From: Candidatus Thiodiazotropha sp. (ex Epidulcina cf. delphinae) | GTDB lineage: Bacteria > Pseudomonadota > Gammaproteobacteria > Chromatiales > Chromatiaceae | Length of the DNA stretch: 58,604 nucleotides | Assembly (NCBI GenBank): GCA_025656455.1 | Contig: JAHXHS010000033.1 | Location: 1-58,604, forward strand | Direction of reading: 5' to 3' | Part shown: one piece after another, positions 44,818 to 53,175 of the stretch | Layout: each line of letters starts with the position of its first letter | Position numbering within the stretch: position 1 is the stretch's first letter | Notes under the pieces: model-generated | The model's input: only the letters and a program-made list of their open reading frames with translations | Told to the model about the DNA's origin: nothing | Databases searched by the model: none | Position numbers and translations under genes: made by a program

Positions 44818-44960
44818 AGTGTCCGTCCAGAAACAAGACAATTTCTCTCGCAAAGACGCCAAGATCGCCAAGGAAAAATAAATACGATCAAAAAAACAAC
44901 TAAGTTATAACTTTGCGATCTTGGCGTCTTTGCGAGAGTTTTTCTTTCCGGACGGGTACT
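44818..44960. mobile_element. MITE-like element C, copy 2
   Basis: 143 bp, inverted relative to copy 1: AGTGTCCGTCCAGAAA at the left and TTTCCGGACGGGTACT at the right, with the CGCCAAGATCGC / GCGATCTTGGCG foldback inside. It lies between lnt and the SDR gene. Confidence 0.8.
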
Positions 44961-45036
44961 AAATTTAAGAGAACCCCTGCTTCGTCTTGCGGCTCGATTA
45001 CAATCCTATGGCTATGTCATAAACCAGGGACAGACG

Positions 45037-45807
45037 ATGAAGAAATGTGTGTTAATCAGCGGCGCCTCTTCCGGCTTCGGCGAGGCCTGTGCCCGACGCT
45101 TTGCCGCGGCCGGTCACGATCTGGTGCTCTGCGCCCGCCGTTTACAGCGACTGGAGATATTACGGGATGCGCTTTCAGGCCGGAGTCGGATACATATTCA
45201 GCAACTGGATGTCACCGACCGGCAGGCGGTCGATGGATTTCTCCCCTCGCTTCCCGAGCCCTTTCGGGAGGTCGATATCCTGGTCAACAATGCGGGACTG
45301 GCGTTGGGATTGGAGCCGGCCCACGAGGCCGACGTGGAGGATTGGGAGATCATGGTCGACACCAACATCAAGGGATTGATGCGTATCACCCGCCAGTTTC
45401 TGCCGGGGATGGTCGAGCGCAGACGCGGGCATATCGTGAATATCGGATCGGTGGCCGGCAACTGGCCCTACCCCGGCGGAAACGCCTATGGCGCGACCAA
45501 GGCCTTTGTGAAACAGTTTTCCAGGGGGCTGCGGGCGGATCTGCTGGGTACGCCGCTTCGCGTCACCAACATCGAACCCGGATTGGCGGAGACAGAGTTC
45601 TCCCTGGTGCGAATGAAGGGGGATGCGCAAAAGGCGGGCGATGTCTATAACGGAACCAAGCCCCTCTCGGCCGAGGATATCGCTGAAATCGTCGATTGGG
45701 TGACCTCCCTGCCCGCGCATGTGAATATCAACGCCCTGGAGGTGATGCCGGTCTGCCAGGCATGGAATCCGTTGGCAATCGATCGCACCCTTGGAAACGA
45801 TCTTTGA
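45037..45807 (+). CDS. Short-chain dehydrogenase (YdfG-like)
   Basis: 256 residues. SGASSGFGEACARRFAAAG is the cofactor loop (NADP preference suggested by CARR after the second strand), NNAG at about 87-90, and the catalytic Ser, YGATK (about 150-154) and Asn follow. Closest by pattern to YdfG, which oxidises L-allo-threonine and 3-hydroxy acids, but substrate assignment is tentative. Cytosolic. Its TGA stop (45805-45807) falls at the left end of MITE F. Confidence 0.88.
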   Translation: MKKCVLISGASSGFGEACARRFAAAGHDLVLCARRLQRLEILRDALSGRSRIHIQQLDVTDRQAVDGFLPSLPEPFREVDILVNNAGLALGLEPAHEADVEDWEIMVDTNIKGLMRITRQFLPGMVERRRGHIVNIGSVAGNWPYPGGNAYGATKAFVKQFSRGLRADLLGTPLRVTNIEPGLAETEFSLVRMKGDAQKAGDVYNGTKPLSAEDIAEIVDWVTSLPAHVNINALEVMPVCQAWNPLAIDRTLGNDL

Positions 45808-46047
45808 ACCTAAAAACCGCAATTGACCGCTCCATCCTGACACTAAACTACTGATATGCAAACTATTGACTTCGATTTGCCTATTCACCTGCTGAGTGAA
45901 CCACGCTACGGGGTGAATTGCACGCTTGCGGCGGCGCATGGCTGCGTTGCAACTCCTTGGAATAGAATGACTATTCCGCGTCGTTGCGCCTTGCCCTGCA
46001 CCCCCGCAAGCGCACACTTCACCCCGTCCAACTGCGGTTTTTAGGTT
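45807..46047. mobile_element. MITE-like element F
   Basis: About 240 bp with inverted ends AACCTAAAAACCGCAATTG and CAACTGCGGTTTTTAGGTT (one mismatch). No gene inside. The left end joins the SDR stop codon and the right end supplies the TTG used as start of the next gene. Confidence 0.7.
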
Positions 46048-46549
46048 GAAGGCGCTGCTCAACGCCGCGGTCGATCTTTGCCTGCTGCGCGGTGCGCCCC
46101 AGGATCTGCCGGCATCGACGTTTCTATTGCTGCTTACGGGGGCGCTGAACCTGTTGATCGGTATTCTGATGAGTCTGGACGCCCGCTTCGGACTCATCCG
46201 CGCGATATTGGAGAACCTGTTCGGATTGGGACTGACCCTGGGGGTGCTGTATACGGCCCTGAGCCTGCGCGGCAAGCTGCCGCGTTTCCATCAGACGGCA
46301 ACCGCCTGGCTGTTGAGCGGTCTGTTGTTGGGGCTGCTGGCCCTGCCCCTGATCGCCTGGCGGCATCGGAGCGAATCCGCCGAATCGGAACTGTTGCTGT
46401 TGGTGGTGTTTGTTTGGAGCATCGTGGTGCTTGGGCATATCATTCGCCATGCATTTGAACTGCCGCTGAGCGGGGGGATCGCCGCGGCGGTGTTGTACAC
46501 CCTTGTTGCTTGGAATCTGTTGGCCATGTTATTTCCGGTATCTCTCTGA
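46046..46549 (+). CDS. Multi-spanning membrane protein of unknown function
   Basis: 167 residues with four or five helices (for example FLLLLTGALNLLIGILMSL, AILENLFGLGLTLGVLY, WLLSGLLLGLLALPLIA, and LLLVVFVWSIVVLGHII). I do not recognise a named family. The only start that keeps the N-terminal segment is TTG at 46046, inside the end of MITE F, with no RBS. The true start may have been displaced by the insertion. Its stop overlaps mpl as TGATG, so the two are coupled. Confidence 0.75.
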   Translation: MKALLNAAVDLCLLRGAPQDLPASTFLLLLTGALNLLIGILMSLDARFGLIRAILENLFGLGLTLGVLYTALSLRGKLPRFHQTATAWLLSGLLLGLLALPLIAWRHRSESAESELLLLVVFVWSIVVLGHIIRHAFELPLSGGIAAAVLYTLVAWNLLAMLFPVSL

Positions 46550-47916
46550 TGCATCTGCATATCCTCGGTATCTGCGGCACCTTCATGGGCGGCATCGCCC
46601 TGTTGGCGCGCGCCATGGGCCACCGGGTCAGCGGCTCGGACGCCAATGTCTATCCACCCATGAGCACCCAGCTGCAACAGGCAGGGATTGAGTTGATGGA
46701 GGGCTTCAAGCCCGAACATCTGCAACCGCCCCCGGACATGGTGGTGGTCGGCAATGCCATGTCACGGGGCAATCCGGCGGTGGAGACCATGCTCAACCAA
46801 GGGATGCCCTACACATCGGGCCCCCAATGGCTGGCCGAGCATGTCCTGCAGGGACGATGGGTATTGGCGGTGGCGGGCACTCACGGCAAGACAGGCACGG
46901 CCGGCCTGCTGGCCTGGATTCTCGAAGATGCGGGGCTTCAGCCGGGATTTCTCATCGGTGGGGTGCCGCAGAACTTCGCCGTCTCAGCGCGGATGGGCGC
47001 CTCGCCCTTCTTTGTCGTCGAAGCGGACGAGTACGATACCGCCTTTTTCGACAAGCGTTCGAAATTCATCCACTACCGGCCGCGCACCCTGTTGCTGAAC
47101 AACCTGGAGTTCGATCATGCGGATATCTTCGATGACCTGGCGATGATTCAGCGACAGTTCCACCACCTGGTCAGGACCGTGCCTGCCCAAGGGTTGATCA
47201 TCGCTCCCATCAACGACGGCAATATCAGCGAAGTGCTCGACATGGGGTGCTGGACCCCCCTGGAGTTCTTCGATCCCGAAATCGAAGCGGGCTGGCATGG
47301 GCAAAACATCGCCCCCGACGGCCGCGGTTTCGATGTCATCTGCGAAGGCGAGTGCATGGGCAGGGCCGAGTGGGACCTGATCGGCCGGCACAATGTGGCC
47401 AACGCCCTGGCAGCGCTTGCCGCGGCCCGGCACGCCGGGGTGCCGGCCAAGCATGCGATTCAGTCGCTGGGCCGGTTCAAGAACGTCAAGCGTCGCATGG
47501 AGTTGCTGGGCGAGGTGGCCGGCGTGCGAGTCTATGACGATTTCGCCCACCATCCCACCGCGATAGCGGCCACCCTGGACGGACTGCGCAGGCAAGTGGG
47601 CGAGCAACGCATCATCGCCCTGTTGGAGCCCAGGTCCAACACCATGAAACGGGGGGTGCATGCCGCACGGCTGGCATCGGCCCTGCAGGCAGCGGATCGG
47701 GTGATGCTGTTTTCCCCCACCGATCTGCAATGGGATGCGGCCGCCGCCCTCGCGCCCCTGGGTTCTCGGGCAGGGATCTATTTCGATACCGAAACCATGG
47801 TTTCGCGGGTGCTCGAACAGGCGAAACCGGGCGATCATCTGCTGGTGATGAGCAATGGCGGTTTTGAGGGTATCCACCGGCGCTTGCTGGACGGGTTAAT
47901 TGAATCCACATCATGA
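46549..47916 (+). CDS. UDP-N-acetylmuramate:L-Ala-D-Glu-meso-DAP ligase Mpl
   Basis: 455 residues from ATG 46549. Recycles cell-wall tripeptide by joining it to UDP-MurNAc. LGICGTFMGGIALLARAMGH is the Mur N-terminal motif; AGTHGKTGTAGLLAW the ATP loop; EADEYDTAFFD, NNLEFDHADIFDD and VYDDFAHHPTAIAATL are Mur-ligase landmarks, the last typical of Mpl/MurC. It is coupled to ubiX by ATGA. Confidence 0.97.
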   Translation: MHLHILGICGTFMGGIALLARAMGHRVSGSDANVYPPMSTQLQQAGIELMEGFKPEHLQPPPDMVVVGNAMSRGNPAVETMLNQGMPYTSGPQWLAEHVLQGRWVLAVAGTHGKTGTAGLLAWILEDAGLQPGFLIGGVPQNFAVSARMGASPFFVVEADEYDTAFFDKRSKFIHYRPRTLLLNNLEFDHADIFDDLAMIQRQFHHLVRTVPAQGLIIAPINDGNISEVLDMGCWTPLEFFDPEIEAGWHGQNIAPDGRGFDVICEGECMGRAEWDLIGRHNVANALAALAAARHAGVPAKHAIQSLGRFKNVKRRMELLGEVAGVRVYDDFAHHPTAIAATLDGLRRQVGEQRIIALLEPRSNTMKRGVHAARLASALQAADRVMLFSPTDLQWDAAAALAPLGSRAGIYFDTETMVSRVLEQAKPGDHLLVMSNGGFEGIHRRLLDGLIESTS

Positions 47917-48524
47917 GTATCGATGACAATCCCATCGCCGTTGCCGTCACCGGGGCTTCCGGCAGCGCTTACGCCCTGCGCCTGATCGAGTGTCTGATCC
48001 AGGCAGGCGAGACGCTCTACCTGATGATCAGCCAGGCGGGACGGCTGGTGTTGAAAATGGAGTCGGATCTCGATCTGCCCTCTCAGCCGGCGGAGATGGA
48101 AAAGATCCTGTCACAGCGATTCAAGGCTCGGCCGGGTCAACTGCAGGTGTTTGCCCGGCAGCAGTGGATGGCGCCGGTGGCCAGCGGCTCCAACCCCCCC
48201 CGGGCGATGGTGGTCTGTCCCTGTACCACCGGCACGCTTTCGGCGATCGCCTGCGGCGCCAGCAATGACCTGATGGAGCGGGCGGCGGACGTGGTGCTCA
48301 AGGAGCGCCGGAAACTGATCCTGGTGGTGCGCGAGACCCCGTTCTCCGCTATCCACTTGGAGAATATGCTGAAGTTGAGCCGCATGGGCGTGGTGATCAT
48401 GCCGGCCAATCCCGGTTTCTACCACAACCCCCAAGCCGTGCGGGATATCGTCGATTTCATGGTCTCCCGGATCCTCGACCAGCTCGGGATAGAGAACCGT
48501 CTGTTACCGCGATGGGGTGAGTGA
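47913..48524 (+). CDS. Flavin prenyltransferase UbiX
   Basis: 203 residues; transfers dimethylallyl to FMN to make the cofactor of UbiD decarboxylase. VAVTGASGSAYALRLIE binds FMN, VVCPCTTGTLSAIACG and RETPFSAIHLENM are further signatures. ubiD is not in the window. The mpl-ubiX arrangement is frequent in gammaproteobacteria. Confidence 0.96.
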   Translation: MSIDDNPIAVAVTGASGSAYALRLIECLIQAGETLYLMISQAGRLVLKMESDLDLPSQPAEMEKILSQRFKARPGQLQVFARQQWMAPVASGSNPPRAMVVCPCTTGTLSAIACGASNDLMERAADVVLKERRKLILVVRETPFSAIHLENMLKLSRMGVVIMPANPGFYHNPQAVRDIVDFMVSRILDQLGIENRLLPRWGE

Positions 48525-48678
48525 GTGGGGCCTGGGTCCGCCTCTCGGAAAAATGGCTCTTAGGTGGGTAACAGAAAGAGAATAAATAGGCCGCCAATAA
48601 ACGGTTCGGCTCTTCCCCTGATCGGGTGGGTAGATCATACAAATCCCTAGGGTTCAGTTCTACCACTCAAAGCTGATT

Positions 48679-48841
48679 GTCCGCGAATGAACGCAAATGT
48701 AAATAATCCATCCAGTCGTTTGCCTTGATGGTTTTCTATCATTACAAAATATCGCTCATCAAGGATGAACAGCGGATAAACGAAGCCATGGTATGAGATC
48801 ACGCACAGTACATTTGCGTTTATTCGCGTTCATTTGCGGAC
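48679..48841. mobile_element. MITE-like element D, copy 2
   Basis: 163 bp with inverted ends GTCCGCGAATGAACGCAA and GCGTTCATTTGCGGAC. Just to the left, 48610-48660 carries CTTCCCCTGATCGGGTGG from the D interior, so this is a rearranged copy. The gap 48525-48918 has no gene. Confidence 0.65.
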
Positions 48842-48918
48842 AAATCCTGCTGGATAAGGTTTGTTGCGCTTGACCTTTTTACCCAGCCGAATAGGGGAAG
48901 ATCCAACGGTTCTACTGA

Positions 48919-49227
48919 TCACTGGGCCTTGAGATAAGTGGCGAGGCGCTCGGCGTCTTGCTCATCGATATTAGGGAAGGCAGGCATGATATGGCCGCCA
49001 TGGAGGATCTTTTCCGCAACCTCCTTTGCCGCCGCCTCGGTGCCTGCGATTTTCAGCAAAAAGCCGAATTTACCGCTGCCTCCATCGCCATGGCAGGAGG
49101 AGCAGGCTTCGGCGAAGATGTCCGTGGCGGTCATGCCCGCCGTGGGTTTGTAGTCATTGACATCGCTGCAGCCGGCGAGCATCAGGGCAAGCAGGCAGGC
49201 AGCAGTCGTATTGGTCGTTCGAATCAT
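48919..49227 (-). CDS. Lipoprotein cytochrome c
   Basis: 102 residues. The signal ends in lipobox LAGC, so the protein should be lipid-anchored. One haem motif, CSSCHGDGGSGKFGF, and a probable Met ligand in GHIMPAFPN complete a small class I cytochrome domain. Monocistronic, next to the island border. Confidence 0.88.
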   Translation of the reverse strand: MIRTTNTTAACLLALMLAGCSDVNDYKPTAGMTATDIFAEACSSCHGDGGSGKFGFLLKIAGTEAAAKEVAEKILHGGHIMPAFPNIDEQDAERLATYLKAQ

Positions 49228-49474
49228 TGTAACGCCTCGTTGTTGGTTTGTTTTCTGGCTGGCTGCAGGGGATCAGGGTTAGCCCAGGCAGTCATCGGCG
49301 GTGATATTACTGATTTTTCCGCTCCTCGGGTAGGCTGGTGTACGATAAATTCGGATTGGTACCGCGAATCGGTGCATCGCTTCAAATTTTATTTGGGTGT
49401 AACGATTTAGATCGCCGGTCTAAATAGGATAGCGTGCCCAAGCGAGGTCCAGAGCGGCACCCCCGAGGCCGTGA

Positions 49475-49665
49475 CGCTGGCCCTACCTGCACACCGATCA
49501 TTTGGGCGCGGTGATTAAGGCGACGGATGGGAATCAGGCTATAATCTGGGATGCGCAGAGACGGCCGTTTGGAGAGCGGGTGGTGACCACGGCATGGCTT
49601 GAGATGCCGTTGGGATTTCCGGGGCAGTACTCCGATAGCGAAACCAGCAATAAAGTTACGGTGGG
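49475..49665 (+). pseudogene. Rhs-repeat protein fragment
   Basis: The frame WPYLHTDHLGAVIKATDG followed by IIWDAQRRPFGE and GFPGQYSDSETSN is the recognisable end of the Rhs core. An in-frame TGA precedes it and the frame runs into repeat-like sequence (GGTGGGTGTCC) after SETSN. It is a ~60-codon remnant with no start, membrane region or toxin tip. Confidence 0.75.
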
Positions 49666-49715
49666 TGTCCATTTTTCCGATTTTTCCGTGCCTGAATGCT
49701 GCCGGGATAGACAAG

Positions 49716-49937
49716 CCTGGGGCCTGCCAGCTATTTCGGCGGAGCATGGCGACCCACATGCTGGAAAACGGGGCCGATATCCGCTATATCCAGATGATTC
49801 TGGGGCATGTGAATCAGATCTATACCCAGGTCTCCATCAAGAAGCTGAAGCAGGTGCATGCGGTGACGAATCCGGCAACGATGAAAAAGCAAGGAAAGCC
49901 AACCAATAAGACGTCGTCCGCTTTTGATGGTCTCTAA
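49716..49937 (+). pseudogene. Tyrosine recombinase (integrase) C-terminal fragment
   Basis: The frame GACQLFRRSMATHMLENGAD then IRYIQMILGH then QIYTQVSIKKLKQVHA matches the end of XerC/D-type integrases, with the catalytic Arg region lost. His (ATHML), the second His (LGH) and the nucleophile Tyr (IYTQ) are present. A few codons are missing between LGH and QIYT. It is a broken integrase at the left edge of the AT-rich island, 120 bp before the operon. Confidence 0.8.
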
Positions 49938-49975
49938 TTTCAGTATCGTTTGTTACGGCTCAGCCTGAAACAAGT

Positions 49976-50004
49976 TTGATAACCTTGAATGGTCTGGATA
50001 CAAA
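49976..50004 (+). promoter_or_regulatory. Candidate sigma-70 promoter of the island operon
   Basis: TTGATA (49976-49981), 17-base spacer, TACAAA (49999-50004), placing the start near 50011. It is followed by an AT-rich leader (TTATTATTATAATTAC) up to the first gene. This is pattern matching only. Confidence 0.4.
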
Positions 50005-50087
50005 ATGGTACATTATTATTATAATTACAATAGGTTAGATTATAATTAACAGCATATGTGTTGTTAAGGGAAGCCAAGGATTATCAC

Positions 50088-52040
50088 GTGGGCAAGCCAT
50101 TCCAAACGGAGCTCGAGAGTCTTGAATCAACCTATGAGTGGGCAAATGACTACGATATTTCGTCGTTGGTTGGGACCGTAGAACGGGGTTTGTCGACGCC
50201 AATGGTGGCCGTTGGATCAGGGGGATCAGTAACAGCGGCAGAAGTATTATGTGGGCTTCATTCCCGCTATTGTGGACAGCTGGCAAAACCACTAACTCCC
50301 TTAGAAGCTAGTTTGTCTGATGTTTGTGACAGCCGCTTATCAGTTTGGCTGTTAAGTGCCGGTGGAAACAACCCCGATATTCTGTATTCGTACCAACAAG
50401 CAGTGGCGGCAGAACCTCAGTTTCTGGTGGTTGCGTGCAGTGCTCCCGATAGTAAATTAGTTGAGAATGCTTCTAAAACAGGCTATGCTAAAGTGTTCTC
50501 ATTTTGTCTCCCGTCTGGTAGAGATGGATTTCTAGCAACAAATTCCTTACTCGCATTTGTCATACTGCTTTCGCGTGGGTACAGATCAACTTTAGAAAAA
50601 ATTTTTAAGTATCCATCCACTTTACCCAAATTAATGAGTTCCGTGTTTGCAAAAGACGTTACGTCAGCAGACTTCAGGCAACGATGTGCCGCATTACTCG
50701 AGAAAAAAACAATAGTTGTCTTGTTTAGCAGGGAGCTTCGAGCGATAGCCGTAGACCTCGAGTCAAAGTTTGCGGAAGCAGCTCTAGGTAACATACAAAT
50801 CGCGGACTTTCGAAATTTTGCGCATGGTCGACATTACTGGATTGCAAAACACGGCGATGACACGAGTGTTATTGCGCTAAGTACACCGCGCGATGCCGTT
50901 CTTGCGAACTCGACACTTTCATTATTGCCTGACAGTCTTCCGGCGGTTCACGTCCCTGTAAATTCAGACAAGACAGAGTCGTTGATAGGATTGTTGGTAT
51001 GGGCTTTTCACCTGACAGGATGGGCAGGTAAAGAAAGAAATATCGATCCAGGTAGGCCTAGTGTGCCTCCATTCGGAACCAGGTTGTATAACCTTGGTCT
51101 TCCCAGAGGCTATATACATCCTAAATCTGATGATGAAGCGGTGATCTTTCGTAAGAGCGGCATAGCTACTGATGCAATGAGAAAACAAAACTCTTATGAA
51201 TTCTGGAAATCCGCACTAACAAAATTTCGACGAAGACTGGCAAGTGCGAGGTTTTCCGGCATTGTTTTTGATTACGATGGAACATTGGTTAGTTATTGTA
51301 AACGCTTCGAACCTCCATCCAAAGAGATTTCTGATGAATTAGTTCGTTTACTCTCGCTAGGTTTACCTATTGGAATCGCCACCGGACGCGGCAAGTCAGT
51401 GAGAAAAGACCTTCGGTCTGTTCTTCCAAGAAAATATTGGAGGCTTGTACTCATTGGGTACTATAACGGTGCTGAAATTGCCAAATTGGACGATGATACG
51501 GTACCAGAACTAAATCAAGAGCCATGCAGAGAACTGGACAATTTCGGTAGTATTCTATCCGCTGATCCAGAAATATCACATGTCGCTGCTATAGAAGCTA
51601 GGCGGTCGCAATTAACCGTCACGAAGAAAAGGCCTATGCCTGAACAACGGTTGTGGGAAATTGCAAGCCAGCACCTTAGAAAAATGAGTGACAGCCAATT
51701 AACGGTGCTCCGATCCAGTCATTCTATTGATGTATTAGCACCCGGAGTAACCAAATTAAATTTGCTAGTTAATTTACGCAAAACGTATGGATTGGGGGAT
51801 TCGTCGATATTAACTGTTGGTGATAGGGGTAAGTGGCCAGGAAATGACTATGAGTTGCTCGCTGAACCATATTCGTTAAGTGTCGATGAAGTGTCCTTAG
51901 ATCTGGAAACATGTTGGAACATCGCTGAGCCTGGTGTTCGGGGTATACAAGCTACATTGGCTTATTGCAAGGCGCTCCACGCAGTAAAGAAAACACGTCT
52001 AGTTAGGATTCAATACAAGAAAGCGGGACGCGGTGTATGA
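50088..52040 (+). CDS. Double SIS (phosphosugar-binding) - HAD phosphatase fusion
   Basis: About 650 residues. GTG at 50088 is preferred because AAGGA lies seven bases upstream; GTG at 50058 is the longest option. Residues ~40-150 resemble a SIS domain (VAVGSGGSVTAAEVL, then LLSAGGNNPDILYSYQQA). Residues ~200-330 resemble a second one, GlmS-like (ESKFAEAALGNIQIADFRNF, AHGRHYWI). From ~385 a HAD type IIB phosphatase follows, with FDYDGTLV, IATGRG, TKLNLL and VGDRGKWPGND (motifs I-IV). It may bind or isomerise a phosphosugar and remove its phosphate. First gene of the five-gene island operon; AT-rich relative to the backbone. Confidence 0.75.
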   Translation: MGKPFQTELESLESTYEWANDYDISSLVGTVERGLSTPMVAVGSGGSVTAAEVLCGLHSRYCGQLAKPLTPLEASLSDVCDSRLSVWLLSAGGNNPDILYSYQQAVAAEPQFLVVACSAPDSKLVENASKTGYAKVFSFCLPSGRDGFLATNSLLAFVILLSRGYRSTLEKIFKYPSTLPKLMSSVFAKDVTSADFRQRCAALLEKKTIVVLFSRELRAIAVDLESKFAEAALGNIQIADFRNFAHGRHYWIAKHGDDTSVIALSTPRDAVLANSTLSLLPDSLPAVHVPVNSDKTESLIGLLVWAFHLTGWAGKERNIDPGRPSVPPFGTRLYNLGLPRGYIHPKSDDEAVIFRKSGIATDAMRKQNSYEFWKSALTKFRRRLASARFSGIVFDYDGTLVSYCKRFEPPSKEISDELVRLLSLGLPIGIATGRGKSVRKDLRSVLPRKYWRLVLIGYYNGAEIAKLDDDTVPELNQEPCRELDNFGSILSADPEISHVAAIEARRSQLTVTKKRPMPEQRLWEIASQHLRKMSDSQLTVLRSSHSIDVLAPGVTKLNLLVNLRKTYGLGDSSILTVGDRGKWPGNDYELLAEPYSLSVDEVSLDLETCWNIAEPGVRGIQATLAYCKALHAVKKTRLVRIQYKKAGRGV

Positions 52041-53158
52041 AACAAAACCTTGGGCTAAAGATTCTTAGTCACGTGATGAGATGGGATGATGACAGATCTC
52101 GAGAAGAGTTTGCTTGGCTGAAACTAATGTCTCGCCTTAAATATGATGGATATCAAGATTTTCTGGCAGGTGCACGTTTTATTGAGAGCCTCATTACTTG
52201 GTTGCAACAGTTTGAGTCAGGTGAAAGAGAAATAGCTTACCAATATATACGCAAAAAGCTGGTATACATCGGCCCATCTGAAATGCAACGCCTAGTTGAA
52301 AATTTTTATCCTGAATATGTGCAACGCAGAGTAGTTAAAAAAGTCGCAGGTGAATTGAACATACCAACATACAGTGTATGGACTAATCAAACTGCGCAAA
52401 AACAAATTGAGGACTTTCGGAGAAAAACCCTTTTTATGGGATTAAGTGACGGTGCTAGGACAGATATATTGCGTCGGGCAAATGTTGGCATTCTCTCGAA
52501 TGAACAGGTCGTTGTAACCACTCAACTCGACAAAGCAAAGTGGAAAGGTTTGCTTAAGGATCTAAAGGATGATTGCGGAGACGATGCGAAATTTTCGACA
52601 GTTTATCTTATTGATGATTTTATAGCTTCGGGGACTACGTTAATACGATATGACGATGAAACAGAAGCCTGGATTGGGAAATTAAAGAAATTTCGGGACT
52701 CCATCCATGACGCTGAGTCGCAGTTGGGATATGGTTCGTTATTTGAAGAGGACTGGCATCTCTATGTCCATCATTATCTAGCATCAGATTATGCATCAAA
52801 AGTAGTCAGTCAGAACTACGAAAAGGCAATGAGTGAGGAAAGTAGTGGGCCTTGGTTTCCTTATGTCGAGTTTACCTATGGCTATGTGTTACCGGTTGAT
52901 TTGCCGATTACAAAGTGCAAAAGCGAGCCGTTTCTAAACCTGGTCAATAAATACTATGATCCAATTCTGGAGAATGATCATTCTGAAAAGAGCGGTGTCA
53001 GGTCAGTAAAATACGGTTACAAAGAATGTGCTTTGCCTCTTGTTTTGGATCACAACACACCCAATAATTCGCTTCCGATATTGTGGGCAGAAACAGAGGG
53101 CGAAAATGGAGCCCACGCCATGCGCTCTTTATTTAGACGACGCCAGCGACATGGCTGA
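52037..53158 (+). CDS. Phosphoribosyltransferase-like protein
   Basis: 373 residues, ATG overlapping the previous stop by four bases. The strand-loop VYLIDDFIASGTTLI (about residues 190-204) is the PRPP-binding signature of type I PRTases (two acidic residues, then ASGTT). The ~185 residues before it are helical and not recognised; the C-terminal part is unique too. Its size is well above housekeeping PRTases, which suits a conflict-system PRTase (I recall such a group being called PRTase-CE; not verified). It presumably moves or removes phosphoribose on a base or sugar. Confidence 0.68.
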   Translation: MKQNLGLKILSHVMRWDDDRSREEFAWLKLMSRLKYDGYQDFLAGARFIESLITWLQQFESGEREIAYQYIRKKLVYIGPSEMQRLVENFYPEYVQRRVVKKVAGELNIPTYSVWTNQTAQKQIEDFRRKTLFMGLSDGARTDILRRANVGILSNEQVVVTTQLDKAKWKGLLKDLKDDCGDDAKFSTVYLIDDFIASGTTLIRYDDETEAWIGKLKKFRDSIHDAESQLGYGSLFEEDWHLYVHHYLASDYASKVVSQNYEKAMSEESSGPWFPYVEFTYGYVLPVDLPITKCKSEPFLNLVNKYYDPILENDHSEKSGVRSVKYGYKECALPLVLDHNTPNNSLPILWAETEGENGAHAMRSLFRRRQRHG

Positions 53159-53175
53159 TCCGTAGGCGAGTATCG

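Noticed and set aside
45175..46275. 366-codon minus-strand frame across the SDR gene and MITE F
   Set aside because: Runs through a mobile element and two real genes; no protein-like composition.
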